A stretch of 64,000 nt of DNA, from NCBI GenBank assembly GCA_007570785.1, contig ML660774.1:5697433-5761432 (forward strand), given 5' to 3'. The translations under genes were made by a program, and so were the position numbers. Source of the stretch: Antilocapra americana. Lineage: Eukaryota; Chordata; Mammalia; Artiodactyla; Antilocapridae. This document shows, one piece after another, positions 26,212-38,365 of this stretch (positions are counted from its first letter, which is position 1; each line of letters begins with the position of its first letter). Under the pieces are notes generated by a model. That model was not told the DNA's origin and did not search any database. It saw only the letters and a program-made list of their open reading frames with translations.

Positions 26212-26434
26212 GAAGTATTGACTCTGTGCTCAGTTGTGTCTGAGTCTTTGCGATCCCATGGTCTGTAACCCACCAGGCTCTTCTGTCCGTGGGATTTTCC
26301 AGACAAGAATACCGGAGTGGGTTGCCATTTCCTACTTCAGGGGCTCTTCCCCACCCAGGGATCGAACCCATGTCTCTTGTGTCTCCTGCATTGGCAGGTG
26401 GATTCTTTGCAACTAGTGCCACCTGGGAAGTCCA
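26212..26434 (-). repeat. Bov-tA SINE with 13 bp target-site duplication
   Basis: Reverse full-length copy. The sequence TTATAACAGTTTA occurs at 26199-26211 and again at 26435-26447, a perfect 13 bp target-site duplication. The insertion fell next to an older L1 segment that continues after it. Confidence 0.95.
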
Positions 26435-26439
26435 TTATA

Positions 26440-26645
26440 ACAGTTTATTAGGATATAATTCAAATATTGTATAGTTCACCCACTGAAAGTATACACTTCA
26501 ATGGCGATTCATATATTCATACAGCTTTGCAGCCGTCACCACAACCAATTTTAGAGTACTTCTATCACCCGCACACACAAAAAAACCCTGTATCCCTAAA
26601 CAGACACTTCCTATTGCCTTCCAAACCTTCAATAATAATCTTTTT
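26440..26645 (-). repeat. Old L1M-type 3' region
   Basis: 'ttattaggatataattcaaatattgtatagttcaccc' and 'atacacttcaatggcgattcatatattcatacagctttgcagccgtcaccacaacc' follow, in reverse, the well-known mammalian L1M 3' sequence. Confidence 0.8.
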
Positions 26646-27787
26646 TTCCATGAAAGTCTGAACTTGTAAGGGGCTGGTTTATGGACTCATTTCCAACGAC
26701 AAATAACTCAGCATTGTTTTTCTCATGAACTTCTGACATAGGCTGCTAGCCAGAGAACTATTCACATTTTCAATAGTCCTTCTTTTCATTTAGGAAAAAA
26801 TACTATGTAGTTATTTATTTCCTTTGAACAGCTGCTACCAACTGATTCCTAAAATAGATGTTGTCACACATCTGCTAAAAAGGCTGTTTAACAACATAAG
26901 CATTCCCTAGATCAAGCAAAACATAACCTGTCGGATCCAAGTTCATGGTAGTGATGATTCCTTAGCAGTTATCTGTCCTACTTCTGTGTCTATTTGCATT
27001 TTATGAATATCTTTACCTCTCTGTGTACCTTGAAATTGATTACGGTACTAGCTATATATATGCAACTCAGGGTCAGGAGGAAAAACAAGCCAGCCCTTTA
27101 TGCTTTGTGGAAAATCAACCACTGTAATATAGATGGCAAAATAAAATGTGTTGTGACATTCCTTTTTTCTTTTTGGACATGTCTTTGTCATAAAAGTACT
27201 GTTTTATTAGGTTCTTGAACACAGCCGAACAATGAATTATATACCGTTTTTCACTATGGCTTCTTCCCTTAGCTCTTAGTTGTATTCAGTAAAATGCATT
27301 TTGTCTGAGATGGAATGGTGGCATATTTAATACTAATGTATTGTCACCACAGTATAAGAAAAAAAAAGTATTGCTCATATTTTAGTGGGTTGAAAATTGT
27401 AAACTGAAAATTTTAAATCAATAGATCAGTATTTTATTTCATTTATTTTCTACATGATCTAGCGTATCATTTAGAAACCTAGAAAAGATTGAGAGATCAC
27501 TTAAAATTCAGTTCTTTCTCTAGCCACCTCTGTATAATCATTTCAGTGACTTCTGAATTGAACCTATAGTGGGGAAAAATCAATATATTGTACACTTAGA
27601 GTTTTTTGATGTTATGGATTTTTTTTTGCTATTTATTAGCAAAACATAAAAATGCTTAATTTTAGGTTGATTCTAGTATTACTCAGAGAAAAAAAGAGAT
27701 TACTACAAAAATCAAGTAATTATACAAATGTAGAAAGGATGCTCTTCCTCTCCTCACCAAAAATTATTTATTTACCCTGAGTTTGGT

Positions 27788-27991
27788 GGGCTTCCCTCGT
27801 GGCTTAGATGGCAAAGGACCTGCCTACAAAGCAGGAGATGCAGGTTCGATCCCTGGGTCAGGAAGATCCCCTGGAGAAGCGAATGGCTATCTACTCCAGC
27901 ATTCTTGCCTGGAGAACTCCATGGACAGAAGAGCCTGGTGGGCTGCCGTCCATGGGATCGCAAAGAGTCAGACACAACTGAGCGACTAACG
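27788..27991 (+). repeat. Bov-tA SINE
   Basis: 'gggcttccctcgtggcttagatgg' to 'cacaactgagcgactaac'. Full-length plus copy and source of ORFs at 27772-28089. Confidence 0.95.
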
Positions 27992-29736
27992 CTGTAACTT
28001 TTCAAAGTAAATAATATATGGGAAATAGTATAAGCAGACTGTTTGTACCATTCAAATGTAAGACTCTCCCTGACTTGAAAAATGTCCAAGGAACAGCAGC
28101 AATAAGAAATACCTTTAAAGTCATCTAAACTCCAGTTTGCACTATAGATAAATATCTTGCCTGTGAAATACAGGGCTGTCTTCTTTGTTTTAGGCTATCA
28201 TTTTTGCAGAATGTAGCAACAACTCCTGACTAATGACAAGTGGAAAGCATAATACAATATTTACCGTTTCAGTGCTACGTTGCATAAATATTTAATGGGT
28301 GTTGCATATGTCATTTGCTTTAACGTTAGTGCTACTGAGAGCAGTGTGTACCGAGAGAAATATCTACACACAGAGGAGTGAAAGGAAAAGTAACTGGCAT
28401 ATATGAGGTTAAAAAAAAAAAAGCGCTTGATGGATTGCTAGGAATCTTAGGAATGAATCCAGCAGAAAACCTCTATGTCCCATTGAATCTGTGTTCCAAC
28501 AAAGATTTCATCCTTCAATAAAACAGATCAAAGAAAATGCACATGTGTAGCGATTCTTAGTTATTGTTTCTGTGTCATCTTAGAATGTCTTCAGACGACT
28601 CACATCTTGTCCTTCCTTAACAATAAGATACCACCGTTTCTTTAGTGGCCTAATAAAATAACATCAGAAAAGGAAGTGACCGTTCGTTCATCGATCCATC
28701 TATCATTCTTTGGACATTTATTTATTGAGACATTATCACAGATAGTGCAGTGAGCAACCTTACGCAGTCCTTGCCCTCTTAGAGATTATATCTTAGAGAC
28801 TAAACACTGGGCGCCTAATTTAAATCAGGATGTCTATTTTAAAAGGAGAAATAAAATGTGGAAGACTAGAGCAGTGCATAAAATGCAGTATTTACTGAAT
28901 TTGAGCATTAGAGAAAGGTTTTCCTGCTAAAACCAGAATAATAAGTAGTATTATATGTTTGGACAAATGCTGACATAAGGACAAATTTTAAGCATTAACC
29001 ACATAAACCTAAATGTGGCCCCAAAAATCGATTCTCAGGAATATTAAAACCAATGCATTGTGATATAATAAAAATAAAATTTGGAAGTGTCTGAGGGGGA
29101 AAAAGTTGTGATTTTTTTATGTTCTTTGCTGAGTTAGTTTAGCTAGAACCCTCTTTGTAGTTAATATCTAGAAGTGGAAATAAATCTTTCTTTGGAGATT
29201 TGGGGTAACTAGATTTAAAATTTCCCCAAGAATTTATAGTCTGTTTCTGTTTGTTTCTTTCCTTTAATTTTAGATAACACACTTTTATGCTTTAAGAATT
29301 TTCTTTATAGAGTATACCCAGAAAATAGTTTTAAAAGCTGTTAAATCATATTTCTGCGTTCTTTTCCAAGCAATCATGAGTTCTATATTAACCTATTTTG
29401 AAGATATTTCTAAAACATGTGTTTCCTGTATTTCATAAGTTGTTTGGAGATAGATATCATTGTTCTGCATTTGAGAACCAAAGAGGTCGACCTGTCCAAT
29501 TTCCATTATTGAGTTAGGCCTAGAAGGGGAAAGAACATAACCTTGAGATGCTTCCATGGTGCATTTTAAGCACATATACACTGAATCAAAGAACAATTAT
29601 ATTTTTTTAGCTACAGCCACTTTAGTGTAGTAATAAGTTGTTTTGGGAGAAAATACTCATTATTTATGAAGATTCAGTTTGAATTGTTGAGTTTCATCAC
29701 TGGTGACTTATCCAGACTTGCAGAGAGGCTCGTTTT

Positions 29737-29946
29737 GGGACTGCCCTGGCGTCTAATAATTAAGGCTTCACCTTTCCTCACCAGTGCCCAGGGCATAGGT
29801 TTGATCCCTGGTTAGGGAGCTAGGATCCCACATGCCTCACAGCCAAAATACAAAATAAATTCCCCTTCCCCCACCCATGAAACAGAAGAAATAGAGAACC
29901 ATATTCAATAAAGATTTTTAAATGGCCTACATAAAAAAAAAAAAGA
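29737..29946 (+). repeat. CHR-type SINE with poly-A tail
   Basis: 'gggactgccctggcgtctaataatt' head, 'ggtttgatccctggttagggagctaggatccc', and tail 'tttttaaatggcctacat' plus A12. Confidence 0.92.
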
Positions 29947-30474
29947 GGATCATCCTTGTGGCTTTTCCCATCGGCCAGCCTCACTGGGCATTGGTGGACT
30001 CCACTGGAATTGTCTCTTCTCCCTGATGTTATAGCCACAGCCTGACCCTTTCAGTCTTCCTCCGCTGGTGAGCCTTTCTCGCCTTTATCGCTTCTGCCCC
30101 TAAGAGAGAGGAAGCCTTCTGCCTATCATCCTACGTTTCCCGTGGTTTTCCATGGCTGTAGAAGGACACTCAAAGCTACCCAACATGTTACTTTATGCAA
30201 AGCTAGGCTATGAGGCCCTTTGCTCTGAGGAAGAAAAAAAAGATACAGTACTTCTGCATCTTGGACATGTTTATTTGTTTTTCCCAGGCATTTCCTTTTA
30301 ATTATTTCCAAGATCACAACCAATTTAATCCCATTAAATTTACCAAGTATTGAATATCCTTCGTAAACACTGAGTTCACGGTAAGACATAACCTTTACAA
30401 CAGTGATCTTATGTGGGAAAATGTGTCAATTTTGAATATCACATTACATTGTATTTTTAGAATGCTGTTTATAA

Positions 30475-30620
30475 GCACAGAGCCTCAAAGCAGTAAGATT
30501 TAAATTTGTAATCCCACCTCTGTCACTTATCAGCTATGTCATCTTGAGCAGGGTAGTTAACCTCCATAAACCTGGGTTTCCTCTTCACTGTAAACAGGAT
30601 TAGTAATAGTAGAAATCTTT
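30475..30620 (+). repeat. MIR SINE
   Basis: 'cctctgtcacttatcagctatgtcatcttgagcagggtagttaacctccataaacctgggtttcctcttcactgtaaacagg' follows the MIR core and 3' section closely. Confidence 0.88.
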
Positions 30621-30644
30621 GGAATATTTCATAAAATAACTATT

Positions 30645-30845
30645 AAAAGACCTACTGTATTGCACAGGGAACTATTTTCAATATCTTGTAATAACCTATA
30701 GGAAAATAGTTTTTTTAATAATGAAAAAGAATCTAAACAATAATAGATATGCATATATGTTTAACTGAATCCCTTTCCTTTACAGTCGAAACTAATGCAA
30801 TGCTGTAAATTAATTATATTTCAATTTTAGTGATAAAAAGAAAAA
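30645..30845 (+). repeat. L1 3' end (plus orientation)
   Basis: 'acctactgtattgcacagggaactattttcaatatcttgtaataacctata' through 'aactaatgcaatgctgtaaattaattatatttcaat' matches the sense 3' end of artiodactyl L1. Confidence 0.85.
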
Positions 30846-30859
30846 TAATAATCACTGTG

Positions 30860-31195
30860 CCTATAAAATGCAAGTTCTCAATTAATTTAATTAATTTTCA
30901 CAACCTAGTGAATCAAATATCAGTATCCACAATTTTTTAGAAAGAAAAATCTTTGGCCCAGAGAATCAGTGATTTGTCCAGCATCAAAGCCAGTCAGTGT
31001 TTAAGTGGCAACCCTCTCCAGTATTCTTTCATGGGAAATCCCATGGAGAGAAGACGCAGGGAGCCTACAGTCTGCCTTGAGACTGGGAGGTCTCAAAGAG
31101 TCAGACATGACTTAGGGAATGAGCATGATAAGCACATTATCTAGGTCTTCTTATTTTGAGTCCAGAACTTTATTCCACTATATCAGAGGCCATTG
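30860..31195 (-). repeat. MIR SINE (reverse), split by a Bov SINE
   Basis: The two halves, 30860-31007 ('cacaacctagtgaatcaaatatcagtatccac' to 'ccagcatcaaagccagtcagtg') and 31129-31195 ('gagtccagaactttattccactatatc'), form one reverse MIR interrupted by the SINE at 31008-31128. Confidence 0.65.
31008..31128 (+). repeat. Bov-tA SINE, 5'-truncated and diverged
   Basis: 'ggcaaccctctccagtattctttcatgggaaatcccatgg' to 'agagtcagacatgacttagg'. The tRNA-like head is missing. Confidence 0.88.
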
Positions 31196-32296
31196 TTTCT
31201 CATAAGACTTAAGAATTTACTTAAAAATTAAAATTTTGTTATAAAAATTTTTTTAATTTAAAATTTTGCCAGTAATCACAGTGAAAACTTAAATATGTAA
31301 ATATAAACTATTTAGATATAAAATAACAATACGCTAGAAGGTTCACAATTATATGATAAAGGTGAAGAGCATATTAAAGAAATGTACAGGGATCACTGCT
31401 GAGGGGACTGAAAATGCTGCAGGTCTTTACCATGGGATCTTTTAATTTTGTTCTGGATGCTTCATCTGTTCCTTAACTCCACTTGTAGTTTTTACAAGCT
31501 AACTTCATGATGTAGTTCCTGAGACACTGAGTTACATAGAATTTATACATAAAACCCAACCATATTGTTTCAGTCATTTCAAGTCATCACAGATTTTACC
31601 ATTATGCATTTTACTTTTTCAAAGATATTCCTTATGATCTCAGAAGAGAATCACATAGAAGCACTGCATGTTGAAAGTGGGAAAGTGGGTCATTTATTTT
31701 TAGGAAAAGACCCTGAGACCACCAAGTACAGAAGCAGATGGACAGCGAGAGCCGCCTCCAGAGTATCAGGGAAGACTTCCTCGGTATTTTGCTTTGAAAA
31801 AAATTTCCACAAAAGCTTCATAAATATCATTAATTATAGATAAGTTCGAAACTGGGGAAAGCTGCTCTCCACGTGAGCCCAGATGAATGGGGAACAGCTG
31901 GGAAACTGGCTTCCCAGGCCGTTTTTCAGCCCTGCTTGATGAGATGAAGTGGGAGGTCAAGGCAGGCTGATGGGATGTGTTGAATTTATGGTTACCTACG
32001 AGGTGCCAGAAGTGGTGACGTGGTGTCCACGTCATCCAACCTTCACAGGCAACAGAACTTGATAAAGGAGACACTGACTAAATCTTTGTTGACAAATGAA
32101 TCCTAAACAGCAAACTACTTAAGCAAGTTGTGCCTGTGCTCCTGAAGGGCCTTTGATTTTGTTAGTAGTAGAATTTGTCACTTGACAACCACTCACACAC
32201 ACATACACACTCACAAATCGTGTTCTTTCTCTCAAATGTAACTTCTCAGGGAAGAAGTGGACTAATTATTTCATAATTATGATTATGAAAGGGATT

Positions 32297-32470
32297 TTTT
32301 TTTAATTTTCTTTACTTTATTGTGTTGGTTTTGCCATACATTGACATGAAACCGCCATGGGTATACATATGCTCCCCCTCCAGAGCCCCTCTCCCTCCTT
32401 CCTCCCGATTCCCTCCTCCTGGGTCATTTCCGTGCACCAGCCCTGAGCATCAACCCTGGGCTGGCGATTG
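32297..32470 (-). repeat. L1/BovB-type 3' fragment (reverse)
   Basis: T-rich start, then 'tactttattgtgttggttttgccatacattgacatgaaaccgccatgggtatacatatgc' and a C/T-rich stretch. This is the reverse of a common ruminant LINE 3' terminus. Confidence 0.75.
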
Positions 32471-32859
32471 ATTTCACATATGATAATTAACATGTTTTGA
32501 AGGGGATGTTTTTCTGGATTTTGCCTCTTTATAGTTTTTTCACATTAACTGTACTTTATTGATTCATTGGAGCAGAAATGTAGATCTTTCTAAAAGCACA
32601 TGAAGTGTTGGAGAAACAAACCACCTAAAGGAAGACAAAGAAGATTTTTATGTGTACCTACAGCAATTGTACTGTAAGAGATGTCTTTTCCAATGTATGC
32701 AGTAAGTATGTCCTACATCACAGTATTCCTAAGTGAACATTTTAAAATGAACAATAGAAACCTAAATTTTTAACCTGGAGAGGTCTTAAAAATATACTCG
32801 TTTAAGGATTTCAAACTGACACCACCAGATAAATAGTTTGGCCTATACAGAGGGTTTTG

Positions 32860-32975
32860 TTTTTCTTTTTACTTTTTATTTTGTATTGGGGTATAGCCAA
32901 TTAACAATATTGTTACAGTTTCTTGTTAATGGTGATGGGGCCTCAGCCATATATGTACCTGTTGGATTTTGCCAT
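32860..32975 (-). repeat. L1 3' end fragment (reverse)
   Basis: 'tttttattttgtattggggtatagccaattaacaatattgttac' is the L1 3' terminus seen also at 12580 and 58628. It is short and diverged. Confidence 0.7.
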
Positions 32976-34889
32976 ATTTTAATCTACCAAACTTCCTCTA
33001 AGAATCTCCATATTCCTAATAGTTAGATCTTTTAATAATCATGATTAAAGTGTCTTAAAATGTCAAAGAATCATCATTTTCAGGTCTATTGTACTCTTCT
33101 TCCAAAAAGTTAGAATAAGCCAAGGAAATAGTATGTGATTAAGTAGGTCACTAACATCTATACACATTTATTTGCATAAAAGTAGGATATAGGTCTTAAA
33201 TAGCCTTTTGAGGAGAAAGGGATCCAGATTCCTTTTAATATTATTATTTCTAAAAACAAGTCAGTACAACAAGCCTTTGAATAATGAGTAGATCTGTGGG
33301 ATTTCAATGGTGAAGCTGCTAATAACTGTTACCAATGAATCCTCTGTCACAAATGTTTCACAATAGCAGCAAACTCAGTATTTTGGCAAGCAAGGCATAG
33401 TCTATAACTCATGTAAATGATTTCATTCTGTATTTTGAATGTGCTTGGAATGGGTCCTCATACCATATTCTTTAACGCTGACAACTGTTACTTCAAAGAT
33501 TCTCTGGCTTATCGATAATGACTGGGCCCTTTGATAAGTCAATCATGAGGGCGAACACTTATAGTCTATTTGGTTGGAGAAGGAATGCTTCTTTCGTTTC
33601 TAGAACAGAACCTGGAAACAAGAGAAAAACTAATGAAACACTAGGAAAACAATCTGTTGTAGAAATCCCGACTTAATTCTATTGGTGACAGAAACAACAG
33701 CTTGATTTTCATAAGCCTCTGTCAGCTTCAGCCCTGGCTGTCAGTGGGCAGCTGGAATTGCTATTTTGCTAAGCAGCATCCTTCAGCGTAGTACACTGAA
33801 CCTCCATAGTGGAGAAAGAAAAAAGGCTATGAAATTTAAAAGTAGAATTTTTAATATGATTATTTCTAAAAGAACTGGTGTCTAATATTCTGGCAGAAAC
33901 AAACCTACAGAGCTGAATCACAGTTTGATAGCCGTGGTTTTACACGCCCATTAAGGACACAGGCCAAGGATAGAAAGGAAAAATACACAGTAGAGAAATA
34001 TAAAATATCAGCAGTCATTCCTGACTTCCCTCCCCTTCTCCCCTCCAAAACTATTCGTTCATAAAGTGTGTGATTTCTAGTAGATTATAATGCTCAGAGA
34101 ACCTTGCCACATCAACCGTCAGTTCCTTTGAATATCAAAATACCTTATAGTTGGGATAATACTTTTTTAATGGCAATTTGAGCACATACTAATATTTAAG
34201 CTTTCAAAAGAAATATTGATTTTCAAATAACCATATTTGGGTCAGCAAGGTATAAACTTTTGAAATAACATTAGCCTTAAAAGTTAGTAACAAATAGTAA
34301 TGGATTTGAATGCCAAAATATTGCCTAACACATTCCGTCAACATGTATATGAACACAGCAGGAAATCCAAAACAAAAGCTAATTTATGGAAAACTGTGTA
34401 TTCCTAATGACAGTTTGGACCAGTAGGGGTCCAAGTCACAAACTGCAATCTTTACATGAGACACTTTCATTTTGCATTGAAAACTTGGTTGCATTCTGGA
34501 AACATGAATCAAATCAAATCATTGCCCTATATTTAAGAGTATTCTTCTCATTTTCTCTGTAAAATCTAATCATTGCACATGTGCATCGTGTCTATTTATG
34601 TATTCATGAAATTTAAACACAAAATGAACAAATTTTGCTTTCAAAACCCAAGATACCCAAGGAATAGTATGCATAAAAGATAGTTTGAGCCAATGCAATT
34701 TTACTTTATTTTAAAATGAAGACAAAGGAGCCACAACACTGGTGTTCTAATATGCTGATATTTTATTGATGCCAGATGTTTTTTTTTTCCTTATGCTCGA
34801 TGATTTAGCCTAAATATTTATATTTTAAAACATTATATTGACATACCATAGAATATAAATCTGGAAGAAACCTTAAAGATCAGTGAGTG

Positions 34890-35030
34890 CAAGCCTCAGA
34901 TTTTTACATAAATAAGATATCTACGCCTCAGAGAGGTCCAGGGACTTGCCAAGGTTCCAGAACTCGATGAAGCCAGAATTGAGACTTGGACCTAGGTCTC
35001 TTTAAATGTAAACCAAGGGCTCCACAAGAT
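34890..35030 (-). repeat. MIR-type SINE (reverse)
   Basis: 'ctcagagaggtccagggacttgccaaggttccagaactcgatgaagccagaattgagacttggacctaggtctc' follows the reversed MIR consensus. Confidence 0.75.
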
Positions 35031-37080
35031 GCCACACAGCCTATGCTGAAAACTGCATTCATACCTGTAAATGATCAAATTCTGATTTTCTTTTCCTGCA
35101 ACTTCTGATAATATGTTCTTAATGATTCTTTCTTGGAAAGATTTTTGGGGGGAAAACATACCATGGTGGATATGAGGTGAATTTCAAAACAGGAAAGCTT
35201 TCAACCTTAGCTTGCTGAGATGAACTTTGAAGGTTTTGAAGGCTAAATCCAACTGAATTGCAAATACTTTCAGGATATCTTTTAGCTTGATTTTTTTGTT
35301 TGTTTTTACCAGAATCTGGTTCTCATATTATCTCATACCTTTTTTGTCTTTGTGAGCATTCGTGCTTGATCTTGTAATATTAAACAGCATTTAGCCAATA
35401 ATGCCAGGCATGCCAAGAACTAGATTTTAAGCTGCCAGAACCTCAGAGTGTACTACTCTTCAGGGTTCTGGTGACATAAACTGAGTTCAGGTTTCTGATG
35501 GCAAGGGTGCTTGCTTCTGTGTTCGCTTCACAACATCCCCTGTAATTTACTCTAAGGTTCTGGCAGATTGCTGGACCATGTCACCAGCTGTCGCCACCCC
35601 TCCTTCCCATCCCTGTTTGGCAGTATCTGAGAACACAGGCACGCCAGTAGAAATAATAGTAGCTGTGATAACAACTTCCGTGGCATGGTCCCCAGAGACA
35701 AGATCAAAATTTGGCACCATTTCTCTCAACATGGAACTAAAAATGGCACTGAATTTGCTCCTTGGTGGCATATAATTTTCCTTAATGATACATTTTGGTT
35801 TCAAGTCTTCTATGTGCTGGCTTTTAAATGTCAAACCAACATATATCGGTTAAGAACAATGTCATGTCCTTTTTTTTATGGGGAAGAGGTGAAATAAATA
35901 TAATACCATACTACACATTCCTTTCATCTCCACCAGCCTTGAAAAATAAAGGGAATGGATGCTATAATTTCTCTCACTTCAATGGTATTTCAGAGCCTGA
36001 AAACTGCTTCATAAAATTTCACTGGTAGATTTTCACCAGAATGTTGTCTCAAAATTATCTCAATTAATGAGAGGTGTTTTTTTTTTGGCATTTCTAGAAA
36101 GAAAAAAATTAAGAAATTATAGAATATTTTTTGAGTGATACAAAAAAATATTTTAATTTTAAGCATCTTGAATTCAGTTACAATCTAAGAATACCAGGCA
36201 AAACCCTTAAAATGTAGTTTAGCGTGGACTGTTGGGCTATAAGTAACATAGGTTGCAAAAGTGATTGACAGTTTAGCACTGAGTTATTTCTGGAGTTGAT
36301 ATCTTTGTAATTTTTTTTTATCATTGACTTGGGTGGTAGTATAAAAAGTATGCTCATAAATTTTGTAGATGACAAACGTCAGATACTACAACTAATTTAA
36401 GAGTTCTGACTGGGAATCCTCTTGAAAATCTGTATTCTCCCACTGTGCAAAAACAGGAATTATGCTAGGTACTTTCTAACACATTATCGACTGAGGCATT
36501 TTTGCACAAACCAATGTCTATAGCGTTTATGCATCTCTAATCAATAATGTTCTAAGACTGCTTCTGACTGTTACCAGTCTCAGACTCTCTGTTATCACCC
36601 TTATTTCTCAGGAACTAAGCTATTGAGAGCCAGCCCTCTAAGATCAACTCTAAGCAAAATATTGAAAAAGCTCAATTGCTTATTAAATTTTTCCTGTAAC
36701 TATCCTCTCCCATTTTCCCATAGCTAACATCCTATACATTATTCCCTTACTCCACCCCAAACTCATCATTTTCTATCAGAATACCTAGTTTTAAGCCCCT
36801 ATCTGCAAAGATCCTTTCGTGCTTCTCCTACGACCCCTCCTACTTCTCACACAAGAGACAGTTACAAATATAAGGTGGGCTGTTCAAGATAAAATAATAT
36901 AAATCGCTATGGCAGTATAGAGTACAAATTAATTCTAGGAAGACTTCATGAGGAAATGTTATGTGGACTAGATGTTAAGTTGTTGGTGAGAGAGTTTGGG
37001 GAAGGCACCCCAGACACCAGAAATTGTGAGGAATAATGTCATGGAAGCAGGGAAATTAAGGACACCATCTAAATGGTAGA

Positions 37081-37590
37081 CAGGCAAATCTGGCCAGCTC
37101 ATGGGCTCTGTGATATAGTCACCGTGTCGTACAACAGAACTCTAGAACTTTCTCATCTCATCAAATAGAAACTCTCTATTCACTAAACAGCTCCCCATCT
37201 CCGCCATCTCCAACCCTTAGCACCTCTCTGCTGTCCGCTCCCTTGAGTCTGGCTATTTTAGATGCCCGTATGAGTGAAATCAAGCAGTATTTGTCTTGTG
37301 TATTCATATGTGTATTCATATAGCGGGCTTCTCTTGTGGCTCAGCGGTATATATAACCTACCTGCCACTGCAGAAGACACAAGTTTAATCCCTGGATTGG
37401 CAACCCACTCCAGTATTCTTGGCTGGGAAATCCCGTGGACAGAGGATCCTGGCAAGCTACAGTCCGTGGGGCCGTAGTCAGATATGCCTTAGCCACTGAC
37501 CAGCAATGTATGTTGTGTTTTCTTTATCCATTCATCAGTGGACATGTGGGGGTTTCTTCTGTCTCTTGACTGTTGTTTTACTCTTCCCTT
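37081..37590 (-). repeat. Old L1M 3' region (reverse), interrupted by a SINE
   Basis: 37081-37323 ('agaactttctcatctcatcaaatagaaactc', 'agtgaaatcaagcagtatttgtc') and 37501-37590 ('tttctttatccattcatcagtggacatgtggggg') are consecutive parts of a reverse L1M 3' region with a Bov SINE between them. Confidence 0.8.
37324..37500 (+). repeat. Bov-tA SINE, internally deleted
   Basis: 'gggcttctcttgtggctcagcgg' head, then a jump from 'aatccctgg' to 'attggcaacccactccag', omitting the usual middle. Ends near 'gatatgccttagccactgac'. Confidence 0.9.
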
Positions 37591-37672
37591 TGCTCTTAGC
37601 TGATGGAGTCGCTTACCATCCTTCTACCCTGGGTCTTTGCTCTGTGTGTGCATTTATTCTGTGTATCTCAGC

Positions 37673-37696
37673 GGGGCTGGGGGGTCGGGGGGGGGG
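37673..37696 (+). other. G-tract with G-quadruplex potential
   Basis: Three G runs of 4, 6 and 10 bases separated by CT and TC. The 10-G run can supply two tracts, giving the four G3+ runs needed for an intramolecular quadruplex on the coding strand. Confidence 0.6.
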
Positions 37697-37849
37697 CATG
37701 CTGTAACAGGCTGTCCTCATCACCTCACCCACAATCTTATGGGCAGGAATGCCTGGGAGCTCTGCAGAGAAAAGCCCCTGCAGCAAACGTTCAGGGAAGG
37801 TAAAAACACATTCTTTAGCTCTGCTCTGTGTCAGATGGACTACTTTAAA

Positions 37850-38365
37850 TAAAGGATGTAAGTTTAGTATGTACTTAGAAAAGTATACAAAACCTAAATG
37901 AACAACCCAGCGGAACTGCTTCCCAGGCAGAAAAGTAGAGTATTACCTGCTCTCCAGAAGCCTCCATGGACTCTCCCAGTCCTCATCTCCCCTCTTCTCC
38001 CTTCAGAGTGACTCCGGGGACTTTGACCTGCTTTGACTGTTACGCACGTGGGCTTAACACAGTATTCATGTCTTTTGTGAATGGGTTCCCTTGCTCATGT
38101 TCTGTTGTGATGTTTTTCCATATTGTGGCATCTAGAGGTGGTTCACACACTCACATCGCTGTGTGGGATTCCACTGTATGATGATCCTATAATTTGATTA
38201 TCCATCTTACTGCCAGCAGACATCTGAGTTCTTACCAGTTTGGGGCTCTGACAAATATTTCTGTGAACATTCTTGTTCAAGCCTTTTGGTGTTACGTGGA
38301 TACATGTTTCTGTTGGATATGTAGGCAGAATTTTGTACATCCGTGGGGACTTCCCCACCCTTTCT
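37850..38365 (-). repeat. Old L1M-type segment (reverse)
   Basis: 'ttccactgtatgatgatcctataatttgattatccatcttactgccagcagac' and 'agtttggggctctgacaaatatttctgtgaacattcttgttcaagcc' follow, in reverse, the L1M sequence downstream of ORF2. The 5' border is uncertain. Confidence 0.7.
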
